64,000 nucleotides of DNA from Epiperipatus broadwayi (GCA_028023455.1 JAQFVV010006208.1:7792963-7856962); one strand, 5' to 3'; numbered from the stretch's first letter, positions 31,691-43,755 are shown. Notes: generated by a model from the sequence alone, not told the origin. Program-made: numbers and translations.

Positions 31691-34600
31691 TTTTTGTAAC
31701 TCTTGATGCATGTGATGTGATGTGATGTATTATGGCTTCTCCTTAAACGAAGTCAAGAATATCTCAGCAATTAAGCCCAGATAAACCTGTTAGCCACTTT
31801 CTTTTACATTCCCCACTCTAAATTTACCCATAATCTGCTCTATCCCATTTCCACAACATAATTTTTGTCAACTCTATAACCTTTATATCTAAATCCCCCT
31901 TATCTTTTCCCAAACCTAGCATAAAAACCAATAATTCACTTTCTGTATAATCACTCTTTTCATATTTATTTTTCCACAACTTCATTATATGTACCCTTTC
32001 TGTTTTCAAACATTTACATTCAATTAACAAATGCCTAATATTTTCAATTCCTTCCTTACATAATTTACAAAATAAATCACCCATATTTTTCCATTTACAT
32101 GTATATTCTTTTGTAGCTAAAGATCCCGTTCGAGCTTTAAACAATAAACTACTTTCCTTACTATTATCATATATTAACTCACACCTAATATTCTGTTTAT
32201 TTCTATATATATTTAAACTCTTTTTACTCTCCAAACTATTTCTCCATCTCTCTAACTCCCTAGTCTTTATTAATAAATCTATTCTTTTATCCCATTCCTT
32301 ACTACTATAACACTCAATAATCCTCTTAACACAATCATCCCATCTTTTGTACAAATATACTGATATAAATTCTTTATCCAAATCTTTTGCATAGCGCATT
32401 ACCTTTCTCACCCATCTTGTTACCTGCCCTTTACTCATAACCCAATTAAATACTATTTTAGCTATTCTTTTATTATCCATAAACTGCAATCTACCAAACA
32501 TTTTCATTTTACTTTTTGCATCTCTCATATGAAAACTTGACCATCCCATTTCTCCTTGAATTGCCTCCCTTGCTGTCCATACTTCTGCATCCAATGCATG
32601 TCTTCCTACTTCCCTTTGAGTTTTTTCTAAATAATCTAATATCTTTTTACTAACATATAATGCATCATTACCATATGTTAACCCTGCTACTGCAACTCCT
32701 TTCCATATAATTCTAGCTACATCATATTTATTATATGAAAATACTGTTAATTTCTTTATCAATCCCTTTCTTTTCTTTGCTTCATTTATCAATTTTTTCT
32801 CCCATTCATCCAAATAATTTTTCTGATTACTTAAAATAATTCCCAAATAACTATATCTATTCACCACACTTAACTTAATATCTCCCAATAAAAATTCTAC
32901 ATCTTCTCTTTCCTCAGTATTAACCATCATTATATTTGATTTTTCGATCACTAAATTTAATCCCCATCTCTTTACCCACCCTTGCACATGTCCTCAACAT
33001 AACTTCCATATCTTCTCTTTTTTCTGCACACAAAAATATATCATCTGCAAAAAAAAGACCTGACAAAATAAATACTCCCTTACTACCTATTAACGGTATC
33101 TCTATCCCTCTTCCTAATCTTTCTATTGCTCTTTCCATTTCACTCAAATACAACACAAACAAAATAGGTGACATAGGGCATCCTTGCCTTAGTCCCACAC
33201 CATTTTTAACTTTAATTGATTCTATATTCTCTAATTGATATATATAATAATTATTTTCATATAATTTCTTAATAATATCTATTAAAGCTTCATCCATTCC
33301 CAAATTTGCTAAACTTATCCATAATCTATTTCTATTTACTCTATCATATGCCTTCTCTATATCTATAAAACTCATATATAACTGTTTATCTGCATTCCTT
33401 ACTCATATCCATAAGTTGTGTAACTACAAATAAACTATCTCCTATACGCCTATCTAATCTAAAACCTCCTTGCATTTCACCCACTACATTATTCCCTTCC
33501 ATCCATTTTACAACTTTACTAGCCACCATATACGAGAAAACTTTATATAAAACTGATGTTACCGCTATCGGTCTATAATTATTCAACTTTCTATGATCCT
33601 TACCCTTTCCTTTAAATAATAACCTTACTCTTGTATTACTCCAACTACTTGGGAAAACTCTATTCTGTGCCATTTTATTAAAACAGGATAATAACTTTAC
33701 TTTTGCCCTATATCCTAAATTCATTACCATCTCTGCTGCCCATCCATCTAAACCTCTTGCCTTCCCACTTTTCAATTTCTTCTCTACCTCATTTAGTTCA
33801 TTTTCTGAAAAACTAATATTCCCATTACTATATTCTTTCATATTTTCTAATATTCTATCATTCACATTTAACATCTTTTCTATATTCATTACATAACTAT
33901 TTAAGATTCTCTCTAAATCTTCTCTAGAACTACACTCAGTTCCCTCATCATCTAGTAATACTAACTCTCTCTCCCCTACATTTCTCCTTTTAATATAATT
34001 CCAAAATTTTTTACTTCCATCTCTTCCACTTTTATTAATATCCTCCAACAATTTACTATTCAATTTCATTCTCTCTCTATAAATATCTATTTTAGCCAAC
34101 TTCTTCTTTTCTAAGTACTTTTCCCATTTAGCATTAATATCTTTTTCACTTTCCTTATTCTTAATAGCACACTTATATTCTCTACATGCTTCTTTCCTTT
34201 CTTTTACACTTTTACTAATTTTAATTTTTTTATTACTTTTATTCTTTTCAATATTCTCACCTAAAACCCTATTTGCAACTTTTTCTACTTCCTTACACCA
34301 ATCCTTATACTCATCCCCAACCCACTCTTCCATTATTTCTTCAACTTGTATTTTATACTCTTCCAACTTATTCTTATCATTTACTCTCCATCCACATCTT
34401 TCACTATTATTTCTACTTTTATTTCTATTCTCCATCACATTACTAACCATTTCAATTACAATGAAATTATGATCACTAGTGCATACTTTTTCTTCATTAT
34501 CAAATACCTTAATTTTCCGTATTTTATTTATTCCCTCTTTCTCTACCAATACATAATCTATTGTGTGAAATATATTATTTCTGTACCATGTGTATTGTCC

Positions 34601-34745
34601 CTCATAAATATTTAATAAATTTCCAATACTCAAATTCACTTTCTGACAAAAATTCTTCAAAAGCTGTCCATTTTTATTATCTACATCATCAATTTCTATA
34701 TTTTTCTCTGTTCTTTATTAACACTCTGCATTGTGACAGATTTCT
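31691..34745 (-). pseudogene. LINE-B, 5'-truncated and frameshifted non-LTR retrotransposon
   Basis: Three frames in order on the minus strand carry one polymerase. 34660-33386 has the end of an endonuclease (TIDYVLV, SDHNFI) and the start of the reverse transcriptase (ARGLDGWAAEMV, NNYRPIAVTSVLYKV). 33375-32920 has FIDIEKAYDRV (motif A), GLRQGCPMSPILF (motif B) and FADDIFL (motif C). 32987-31824 has the thumb and C-terminal part with WKGVAVAGLTYGN, GRHALDAEVWTAREA and a CKLCKEG...HLLIEC zinc knuckle. Frameshifts lie near 33380 and 32950-32980. The endonuclease N-terminus is missing. The GLTYGN / QREVGRHALDA wording recalls LINEs known from ticks and other invertebrates. It is dead but young, with few stops. 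The 3' end near 31691 has a TGATG-type repeat. Confidence 0.85.
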
Positions 34746-34761
34746 CACTTTAAGCTTTCAA

Positions 34762-34975
34762 AACAAGGCAAAACTCTCCATACAGTAGTGCCACCCTGTG
34801 CCAAACAGAGTAATCAATGGATGCCAGAAGGCTTGTGCATAAAATCCCTATCTAATACCTACTCATCCAATATCCCCTGACTAGTTTTTGGCTTGTGGCA
34901 TTTGTCAGTGAGGAGTTTTGGATCTGATTGCACTGCCCTAGGTCATAAGAGATGGTAATCATGTGATGTTTAGTA
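34762..34975 (+). mobile_element. Family D half element, 13-bp TSD
   Basis: Only the left arm (CAAGGCAAAACTCTCCATAC to CACTGCCCTAGGTC) and the 3' tail (CATAAGAGATGGTAATCATG) are present, with no right arm. Exact TTTAAGCTTTCAA repeats flank it (34749-34761 and 34976-34988). It inserted at the 5' end of LINE-B. On the minus strand the HHR reads CUGACAAAUGCC..., with a damaged first box. Confidence 0.9.
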
Positions 34976-34988
34976 TTTAAGCTTTCAA

Positions 34989-35845
34989 CTTTCACTTTAA
35001 TATTAAATCATTATTATTCATCAGAATTTATTAAATTAGATCTAATTTGATATATTTTTGTTTAGAAATTAAATAAATTTTAAAAAATCACATTTGATTT
35101 TTGGAATTATTTTAAAAATTAGATTTTATTCCAAACAAAATCACTGCTTCATCATCAAATTTCGGCTTGAGCAGATTCAATTTGCAAAATGAATGAAATC
35201 TTCTTTGATGGTTGTTTTAAAAATCTGAACAAATAATTATTAGTTTCTAGTAAATCTATCAACTATGCTTTAATAGTTTAAAATTTTTTGTAATTTTCAT
35301 GATCTCACTAAATGTTATAATAGATTGTTTAATGATGGCATTTTCTACACAGTTGTATTTCCCATGAACATAATCTCCATGGTAACAGTTATTCAGAGGA
35401 ATATAATCGTTTATATTTAAAAATAAAACATTCATATAAAAAATAAATATGTAATAATATATGTTTTTGATTTCCAATAATTATCCCACAATTACTATAC
35501 AAAAATAATCATAAAATTTCCCCAAAAATCAAGTTTTTATATCATCGTAATATTTTCTTGAAGTAATATCTCAAGATTTGAGATTGCCAAAAATACAATG
35601 AGTGCCATCATTGTGGAGTTTAGAATCCTTTGAAATTCTTGCTTTTTTGATTGTCTTGACATTTTAAGAATTTTTTTGAAATTAAAATATTAGTGGAAAA
35701 AATACGTCAATTATAAAGTTTGAAAAAAAAAAAAAAGCTTCACAAAATCACCCAGTTTCTTCACTTTTGGACTGATAAAATAATTGTAATAAAAACAGAC
35801 AAGTTAAAACTTTTAACAGTTTAAAAAAAGTTTTCTAATTTATTT
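34989..35845. other. Unassigned AT-rich DNA
   Basis: A 72-codon minus frame at 35259-35477 has no motif. Nothing could be supported. Confidence 0.5.
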
Positions 35846-35849
35846 TTAA

Positions 35850-35956
35850 TTTTTTTTCTCATATGTCATAGCATCGGCCGGGAAGCGAACCCACAACCAT
35901 CTGCAACCAACTACTTGCTTGCAAGGTGGATGCGATGACCTCTCGGCTAACAACAC
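35850..35956 (-). mobile_element. tRNA-derived SINE, subfamily C
   Basis: Minus-strand body from TGTTAGCCGAGAGGTC through TTGCAAGCAAGTAGTTGG and GGTTCGCTTCCCGGCC to ATGCTATGACATATGAG and poly-A. The flanks ACTTTTAACAGTTT and GCCTTAACAGTTT are near-identical, a likely TSD obscured by A/T runs. Confidence 0.9.
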
Positions 35957-36430
35957 CTTTTAAAAGCCTTAACAGTTTAAAAAAAAAAAAGTTAAAAATT
36001 TTCTACCAGAAGACTTAACATTTTCAGAGATAATTAATTTTAAAGCAGCAAAATTTGTTATAAGTAAATAAATGTCAATTAATTTTTTTATTTAAATTTT
36101 ATAATAAATTAATAACTAGATAAGCTTACTTGCTAAAAATAAATCTAATGTTTTATGTGATTAATATTAACCTCAATTTTTACTATCACTTTCATTTTTG
36201 TTCCCATTTTTACCAGTAAATCTATCTCGAATGCCACTACATCACAATCATTTACTAGCATTGAAAGTCAGATTGTTCTCATATACTGTGCATGCATGAA
36301 TTACATTATCTAAATAGTAAATCAAACACCTTAAGATATAGCTATTATAATTGGCATAAACAATGAAGGTACAAGGTTTGACAAATAAAAGTGTTTGATC
36401 AAAGACAACGACAATAAAAGTCAGGATACT
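35957..36430. other. Unassigned AT-rich DNA
   Basis: No supported feature. Confidence 0.5.
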
Positions 36431-36719
36431 ATGCTAAAATAAGTCAAGAGGAAGATGTTAAAAGTGGATAGAATCCAGTCCTTACCTTGTGGTATAATAA
36501 AAATTAGATTATAAAAAAAATATTATTTATTAATTGGTTAATCTCAAGTCTAATGAATGACTAATAAAAATTATTAATATACTTTCTTTAAATGATTTAT
36601 GCCAAAGTTGTGAGGGCAATAAGTTTGACACTTATCAATTAAACTGTAGTAATGTGCCATCCATCCATCCATCCATCCATCCATCCATCCATCCATCCAT
36701 CCATCCATCCATCCATCCA

Positions 36720-36761
<42 letters not shown>

Positions 36762-36821
36762 ACCCACCCACCCACCCACCCATCCATCCATCCATCCATC
36801 CATCCATCCATCCATCCATCC

Positions 36822-36903
<82 letters not shown>

Positions 36904-37190
36904 ACTGAACAATGATAAAGATCTAGATAAGAGATTGTGATCTGAGCCAACTGATGACTGGTGATTCAGAAGAAAATGTGCTTCTTGGGGATCATAGATC
37001 TATTTTATGACTTTGGTCATATGTTTATGATTACATCCCTCCAAAAGATGTTAAAAGCGAACAGAAACCAATCCCAATTCTTGCATGAGAATGATGGAGT
37101 GAAAATTACACTACAGAAATATTATTCCTTATTGAATAATCTCTAGAGAAATGAATAACTAATAAAAATAACCACACAGCTAATAATATA
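36431..37190. mobile_element. Family F foldback enclosing a microsatellite
   Basis: Left arm 36431-36570 (GATGTTAAAAGTGGATAGAA, TCTAATGAATGACTAATAAA) and right arm to 37190 (GATGTTAAAAGCGAACAGAA, AAATGAATAACTAATAAA) match family F at 14.7-15.3 kb. The plus strand at 36938-36990 has an altered HHR: CUGAUGA, CUG/CAG stem II without the usual G10.1, GAAAA, then UUC before UUGG. Confidence 0.7.
36655..36904. repeat. Compound microsatellite: (CATC)n, C41, (CCCA)n, (CATC)n, (CTAT)n
   Basis: About 66 bp of CATC units, an unbroken run of 41 C (36721-36761), five CCCA units, about 11 CATC units, then about 20 CTAT units. The steps look like successive point changes of one tetranucleotide spreading. 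Frames in it (His-Pro-Ser, Asp-Gly-Trp repeats) are not genes. Confidence 0.98.
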
Positions 37191-37323
37191 GATAATTAAA
37201 AAAAATCAATGAAAATGAATGCATTGTAATAGTTAAATAGTTACCACTCCATATTTGCAATTAGAATATCTACATTGGGTGGGAGGGGGGATATTAGATA
37301 ATAAAATTATTTAAACTGTTTTA

Positions 37324-38047
37324 ACACAGATTTTTAAGCTTCTGTCAGCTATTTTCTCCATCTCAAATAACCAATACATATGACCACACACAGGTGAATA
37401 AGATAAATGATCTCCAATATATGTATTTCATGTGTCCAGATCATCTCCTCCCAAACATATATATATATAATCAGTTTTCAGTTATATTAAGATAAAAAAT
37501 CTTCAAATTTTAATGGGTAGACTTCAATATTCTCCACCCTCCGCCTCTTCAGCCATCTATACCATTAAAAATCTGATGATGGAATGCTCAAACAATTGTT
37601 GAAGCCAATATTGTTGTCATATCCATGTTGACCTTAAATCATTCTGATCCCTCATATATGTGACTAAAGGTCAACATAGGTATGACAACAATATTAGCAC
37701 CAACAAGGATTTGCACATTCCATCATCAGATTTTCATGGTATGGATGGCTGAAGAGTTGGAGGGTGGAGAAGATTGAAATCTGTCCATTAAAATTTGAAG
37801 ATCTATCTTAACATAAATTAAACACTTATTATATATATATGTGGAGATGATGATCTGGACCAGCTGATGAGTACTGGTTCAGCATGAAATACATATATTG
37901 GAGCTCATCTTATTCACATGTATGTGGACATGTGTATTAGTTGTATAAGATTGAGTGAATAGTTGAAGGGAGCTTGAAAGTCTGTGTTCGAATCTCCTTT
38001 AATTACATCTTAAAGTTCAGTATTTACAATATACTAGTATTGATTTA
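37324..38047 (+). mobile_element. Family E full inverted dimer, 13-bp TSD
   Basis: Two arms of about 345 bp meet near CATATATGTGACTAAAGG (37655). The ends are bounded by TTAAACTGTTTTA at 37311-37323 and 38048-38060. The left arm has a deletion through its antisense HHR (37425-37445). The right arm keeps a nearly intact HHR and, near its end, TAGTTGAAGG and GTTCGAATCT, which fit the Pol III A and B box consensus with unusually short spacing. Confidence 0.9.
37844..37910 (+). ncRNA. Hammerhead ribozyme motif, family E right arm
   Basis: CUGAUGA at 37864-37870; stem II GUACUG/CAGCAU (one A.C mismatch, one G.U); GAA at 37886-37888; stem III begins A-U, U-A, A-U; triplet AUA ending at 37897, so the predicted cut is 37897/37898; stem I CCAG/UUGG with one G.U. 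All invariant core bases are present. Confidence 0.7.
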
Positions 38048-38060
38048 TTAAACTGTTTTA

Positions 38061-38589
38061 GTAAAATAGTTTGAATTTTGTAATTAAAAATCACTTTTCC
38101 ATTTCATCAAAAATGTTTATTACTAAAGAATGGAAAAAAAAAAAAAAGATATTCTTTATTTACTTAATTATTCTAGGAAAATTATTTTAATTAATTCTTT
38201 TTAAAGTTATTTAGAAAAGAGACATGGGGAATCATTTAATTTTGACTGAAAAAGAATAGAAAGGAAAATCAGTTAAACTTTAGATAACTTTCTTTTCATT
38301 CTTAAAAGAGAAGAGGAATAATTTCATCTATTAAAAAAAATGAAGAAGTAAACCTTGTCTCTTTAAGAACATTCATTTTACTTTTAAATAGATGAAATAT
38401 AAATAAAAATGAACAAAAGTCAAATAACGTTACTTCAAAACTTTTGTTTCGGATAATTTTCATATCTGGAAATTTTAAAAATTCAACAATCAGTTAAATA
38501 AAATAACTATAACTATGAAATGGTGAAATGTTTAAAAAATATATGTAAAGTTTTTCTTTTAATAGTGGCAGTAATTGGTTTCCATAAAA
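38061..38589. other. Unassigned AT-rich DNA
   Basis: No supported feature. Confidence 0.5.
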
Positions 38590-39035
38590 TTCATTACAAA
38601 TCAAAAATATCGCTCACGACCATTTTGAAATCTAAAAATTACTGCTGACATATCCAACCGATAAATGACATAAATATTGAATAAAAGTATTTTAAATTCA
38701 TATTTTAGAAATTATAAGTTAGTAAAAATAATATACTTTATTTTATTAGGGATTTTTTTTTTTGAGGGGAGGGGGAAGGATGGTTTGGACTATACGAAGT
38801 ACCAGCCAAAAGTTGCATAAGACTGATTAAACCAAGCTTATAATTTCCAAATACTAAAAGATTATACTATATGCCCATATAAAATAAAGCATATTATTTT
38901 TTACTAGCTTATATTTTCTACAATATGAATTTAAAGTACTTTTATTCAATATTTATGTCATTTATCAGTTGGATATATCAGTGGTGGCTGTGGCTGGTCT
39001 TTAGATTTCAAAATGATTGTGAGTGCAAACTAAAT
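38590..39035. mobile_element. Foldback, about 105-bp arms, no HHR
   Basis: 38600-38705 (CCATTTTGAAATCTAAA, CGATAAATGACATAAATATT) is complementary to 38928-39030. The spacer of about 220 bp is AT-rich with a G-rich patch (38765-38785). Family unknown. Confidence 0.8.
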
Positions 39036-39139
39036 CAGCACCAAATTATCATATAAGAAATAAGCAATTAAAATGGTTTCTCATATTAAAATATTTAACT
39101 TGTTGCTGCAGATTCAAAATAGTTCATAAACTCTAAATA

Positions 39140-39425
39140 TAAAGTTGTGATTATTTATTAAGCGCATAGGATGTAAATACTTTAGAGAAAGGCTTTAACC
39201 TTTTATCATATGCACAAAATGATCTTGTTTTTTGATTACAGGGGGACTTCTCAAACCTGACACAAGATAACAACATAAGATGGCCACTCTTATCTTTATA
39301 AAGTCGCTATCTAGTGTCAAGGTTTGAGAGGTCCCTCTATAGTCAAAAAACAACATCATTTGATTATGATAAAGGTTAAAGCCTCTCTCTAAAGTATTTA
39401 CAATATATTAAATAACCACAATATT
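39140..39425. mobile_element. Foldback, about 125-bp arms (family K)
   Basis: Left arm TGTAAATACTTTAGAGAAAG ... GGACTTCTCAAACCTGACAC faces right arm GTGTCAAGGTTTGAGAGGTC ... CTCTAAAGTATTTACA. The centre is AAGATGGCCACTCTTATCTT. It shares the AGATAAGAGTGGCC and TCAAACC..ACAAGATA elements with repeats at 58.5, 61.3 and 62.1 kb. No HHR core was found. Confidence 0.85.
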
Positions 39426-39719
39426 ACCATATTTAAAATAAAAGGCAGATGACCCCCACGAAATATGAATAACTCATGTGATTGTGTGTTTAATTTTAAA
39501 AAATCAGATTATTAATCTTTAATGGAGTTTTAAAGTTTATATCTGTGGTAGAGATAATCTCTAGTTTAGTAAATGATTAATATTAGTCATTACTATATTT
39601 AACTAAAGTGGATGGTCTCAAAGATGTAGCTTGAATTAATTTGACACTTGTAATTCAAAATGTAATTATTTACAAAACTCTAAATATGTTATTTTAAGAA
39701 AATTCAGAATCTGTGATGA

Positions 39720-39950
39720 TTGCTGAATAAACATTTATTAAAGATATTATTAAATACAAATCTGGATGAAAATATATGGTATAAACTGTTTAGAAAAATA
39801 AGCACAGCATGGCCACAGAAAGAAAGTTTGGTATTAAGTGAAAGGAGATCCTTTGATTCATCTCAGAGACCATACAAAATTGACAGAGCAAATTTCTTAA
39901 CATCCACTTCATATTTTCTTGTTGCTGGAGGTATTATTATTATATGTTAA
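39720..39950 (+). CDS. Possible small protein with C-terminal membrane segment
   Basis: 76 codons. Composition differs from chance frames here: STAWPQKESLVLSERRSFDS and RPYKIDRANF precede a hydrophobic end (FLTSTSYFLVAGGIIIIC) that could be one transmembrane helix. AATAAA lies 17 bp after the stop (39968-39973). No homologue is recognised, and no intron, promoter or upstream exon is evident. It may be a last exon, a processed pseudogene or chance. Confidence 0.3.
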   Translation: MLNKHLLKILLNTNLDENIWYKLFRKISTAWPQKESLVLSERRSFDSSQRPYKIDRANFLTSTSYFLVAGGIIIIC

Positions 39951-39973
39951 TTTATAAGATAAATGAATAAAAG

Positions 39974-40400
39974 TAGACTGTTCACCAATATACATCAACT
40001 AATGTAAATAATTTATTGGCTTTTACTCTGAATTGAAGACCCAAAAAGAAACACCATGGTCTTTCTCATTAGTTTCCTCATAGTTTTAACTGAAACATCA
40101 ATTATGATTTCTTGAAAGACAAATGTGTGAGTAAATGATCATTCTCTCTTATATTTATAATTATAAAAAACAACTAATCATACTCATTTCCAGGAAGATG
40201 TAAAATTATTAGCTAAAGATGGCAGTTGTCAATCAAAGGCAGAGGGTGTTAAAATTATCAGATTGTGACCTAAATTATTCAATAATAATAATCTTTTCTT
40301 AAGCTATGTACAACCGTAGCCATCTTCAAGAGGTTGCTTGATTTGGAAAAATTGTTTAGTATTAAACACAACATTGTCAGATTTTGTAAAGTTAAAGAAA
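39974..40400. other. Unassigned AT-rich DNA
   Basis: No supported feature. Confidence 0.5.
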
Positions 40401-40554
40401 AAGCCTGAAGAAACAACTGATTTCAAAGGTTGGACATAAATGAAAATACAAGTGAAGCAGAGTTTATTATAAATAAGAAAATTGAAAAAGCAACATTGTG
40501 GAGATTGATGGTATATAAGACAGAGTGACAAGATAAATTATTCAACTTATATAA

Positions 40555-40955
40555 ATATAGGGGATTTGAACTCAGACTTTCAACCAACCTTCAACTATCC
40601 ACACTATCTCATATACTGATACACATGATCACACATATGCGGAAAAGATAATCACCAACACACGTATTTCGTGCTAAACTAGCACTCATTAGTTGGTCCA
40701 GATCATCATCTCTCACACACAAATATAATCAGTGCTCAGTTTATATTAAGATAGCAAATCTTTATATTTAATGGACAGGCTTCAATCTACTCCAACCTCA
40801 AACTCTTCAGCCATCCATACCATCGAAAATCTGATGATAGAATGCCAAAATCCCATGCTGATGCCAATATTGTTGATATGTCCATGTTGACCTCAAGTCA
40901 CTCTGACCCCTCATGTATAGGAACAGTATCCATTTAAATACATATACATAAGGAG
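40555..40955 (-). mobile_element. Family E single arm nested in RTE relic 3
   Basis: Complete arm, GGGGATTTGAACTCAGACTT to AAATACATATACAT. The minus-strand HHR (40720-40655) has perfect stem II GUGCUA/UAGCAC with loop GUU and GAAAUACG, but CUAAUGA replaces CUGAUGA (G5 to A). The same change is seen in the arm at 20893-21325, so these two may share a dead source copy. Confidence 0.85.
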
Positions 40956-43039
40956 ATCAAAGTCTGATAATTCAGGTTTTAGCTCAGTAAGTTCTTATTC
41001 TAATGAAGGTTTTTATTTAGATATATAGAATGCTTTAAAATAAATAAAACAGAATTTTTAAATTATTATAAACAGACTTCAATGCTAGAATTTGAAAATG
41101 TGAAAAATGAAAAGAGAAAATAAACTTGTGGAATTTGCAGAAAAAAAAACAACATTTTTAAATTATGAATTTAAAAAAAAAAAATTTAAAGCAAAAATGG
41201 AAGCATTAAAATTATGTTTACAATCAAAGTTGGATTGTATTTTGCCTAAAATAAACATCTATTTCAAAAGACCATAATGCACTTAATAGACTCAACATAA
41301 GAAATGATCACTGATTTGTGACATAAAAAGAGATATCGAAAGGCAAAGCTATTAAAAAAAATGTACTTTTTTCCCCCACTGGACAAGCCACCAGGTGATG
41401 CTGCAGAACCACCAAGAAGCCTGTAAGTGATAAATTTCTATCCAAAAATGGCAAAAAAAGTACCAAAAAAATAATATTAATAGTTATTTCTAATCTGCAA
41501 AAATATTTCAGTGAATTTAAGCTAGAACTTATAAATCGCATTACAATATTAAGACTTTGATAATGGTTTAGACTTGAATGAATTCAAAAACAAAATAACT
41601 GTTGCTATTCTAAGATTAGCCATATCAAGAGAACCAATACAAAAAAAAATTTTTTTGTAAAATAGTACAGAAAATATTAATTGGAAAAAAAAGTTATAAT
41701 AGATTAAAATTCTCAAAGGCATAACAAAATGAATAAAAAATGTGTGATATGCAATTAAATCTATAAAGAATGAAAAAGCTCCTGGAAATGAAGAACTTCT
41801 TTGTAAACACCAACTGTCATTACTACTGATCAAATGACTTAGTGAGATCTTCTGACTTGTGGCTGAAGGTATGCGAGTGCTGGAAACTTTTGCCAGGAAG
41901 ATATCGGAACTTGATAATTTAGAGAAAGTAAAAGTCATAAGGTTTCCATAGGTGAAACTGCAGAAGGATCATTACAGATAAAAATGTTAGAACCAATTAT
42001 TGATATCTTAAAAAATAGAAAAATTGTTGGTATACAAAATGCCTAAATAATAAAAGTATACCAAATAATTTGAAAAATATTGATATTTAAGAAAGATGGC
42101 AAAGAAAATATCAGAAATAATAGAATACCAATCTTTTTTTAACAGAGAAAAGACAACTCGCACGCAGACATATTGCCAAGATTTCCAGATAATCAAGAGC
42201 CAATCAATAGGGATATTGATTTTATAGAACCTCTTTAATATATCACTATCCTTGCAACTCATCTACAGATAATTTCAGTCTCAAAGTAACCAAACGAGCA
42301 AGCAGGATTTAAAACGAGTTTGAATATAGCAAATCATATCCAAATTTTAACTAAACTTATAGAAAGGTCGCAATTACGATCCAAATTTATAATTATGAAA
42401 GGCATTTATTCTATATGCATTTCCATAGCGATTAAAGCTTTATAACATTAAGGTATGATGTAGGATATTGTCAAATTTTGAAGATAATTTATTATCTAAT
42501 AGCAGCGACTAAACTATATATAATAACGCAAAGAAAATTTCACTAATAAAAATGTCCGATATGGAGATTTAATAACATTTGTTACAGCAGTTTTACAAAA
42601 AACTATTTTGTGCATTAAAATAGAAAATTAGAAAAATAAATAAAGGTTTTGTGGATGACGAGATTATTTTTGCAAATAATTCTTCAGAGTTTCAGGAAAT
42701 GTTACAAGAGTTATCAGATGAAAGTAAGAAAGGACTTAAGAACAAATGCTAAAAAACTAAAGTAATGTCCAATGGATTAATAATGAATTAGAAATTATCA
42801 GATGTCTTGATCAAATAAAAATATTATGAATAAAATTAATTATAGAATTAAAGTTGGATGGTGTACTTTAGATAAAAATAATACTAAACAGAAATATTTT
42901 GAATGAATGTGTTTTTATCACTTCTTAGATATGGATCTAAGATTTGGATATCATTAGAATAACAGCAAATAATCAAGAGTGAAGTTCATGGATGAAAGAA
43001 GAAACACGTATCACAGCCATCATTGAAAAAGCAAGATAA

Positions 43040-43144
43040 GTCAAGCATTGGTGGTCGAGTGGTCAGCACAGCTGCCTTACAAGCAGTTGTCCCAGGTTTG
43101 CAGGTTCGCTTCCTGGCCAATGCTTTGACACATGAGAAAAAACA
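43040..43144 (+). mobile_element. tRNA-derived SINE, subfamily B, 14-bp TSD
   Basis: GTCAAGCATTGGTGGTCGAG, GCTGCCTTACAAGCAG, CAGGTTCGCTTCCTGGCC, AATGCTTTGACACATGAG and poly-A. Exact AAAAAGCAAGATAA flanks (43026-43039 and 43145-43158). The acceptor strands GCATTGG/CCAATGC pair, recalling tRNA-Gly. Confidence 0.95.
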
Positions 43145-43330
43145 AAAAAGCAAGATAAAATGCAAACTATGCTGAACATATTTGTAGAAGAAATGGCAAT
43201 AGATAGTTAAAGTCTCAAACTAGATTCCAAGAAATTGTAAGAAAAGACTTAGAAAGAGACCACAAAAGAGATGATCTGATGAGATAAGGAGGCTTTAAGA
43301 CTGGATTTACTTAATCACTTACTGAAAGTA

Positions 43331-43755
43331 ATGATGATATTTATGTTTGCATTTTTGCATGTAACAATAATTTTGTATTAATACTATAAAAAAATATACT
43401 AGGTATATAAAATATATATCATAATTACTTGTTATTTTAAACAAGTAATTAAAACAACTAATTAACTGAAGAATTATTAATAGGACTATTAAGTAATAAA
43501 CTTTATAACAAAGTTAAGCCAGTTGTTTACTGATGAGATTAACCTAGTTTAAAGAATGATAATGCAAGCCAAATGATTTACAGAAAACAAATTAAGTTTG
43601 CAGGACCTCTCACAAGAGTGACAACATTTTTCAAAAATGATGATAAATATGATCTGGAACAGATGTAAGAGTTGTGATTCACCCAATACGGCTTGCCACT
43701 AAAAGGATTTTCTCAATTTATTGCATTATAAATATGATTCAACTGATATGACATG
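43331..43755. other. Unassigned AT-rich DNA
   Basis: No supported feature. Confidence 0.5.

Larger units (their letters stand above)
40401..43330 (+). pseudogene. Decayed RTE-clade LINE (relic 3)
   Basis: Plus-strand pieces parallel relic 2: GGAGATTGATGGTATA (40500) matches 19700; NLQKYFSEFKLEL near 41500 matches FKLEFANRF at 20.2 kb; KAPGNEEL near 41780 corresponds to GKAPxxDGI; EQAGFKTSLNIANHIQILT lies near 42290; FVDDEIIFANNSSEFQEML near 42650 is the motif C (YADD-equivalent) region; and a basic C-terminus lies near 43180-43290. Stops and frameshifts are frequent. A family E arm (40555-40955) and a SINE (43040-43144) inserted later. Confidence 0.75.

Noticed and set aside
36574-36915. Open frames of 62-87 codons with His-Pro-Ser or Asp-Gly-Trp repeats
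   Set aside because: They are translations of the compound microsatellite on both strands.
41308-42262. Minus-strand frames of 77-129 codons
   Set aside because: They lie antisense to RTE relic 3 and have no conserved sequence.
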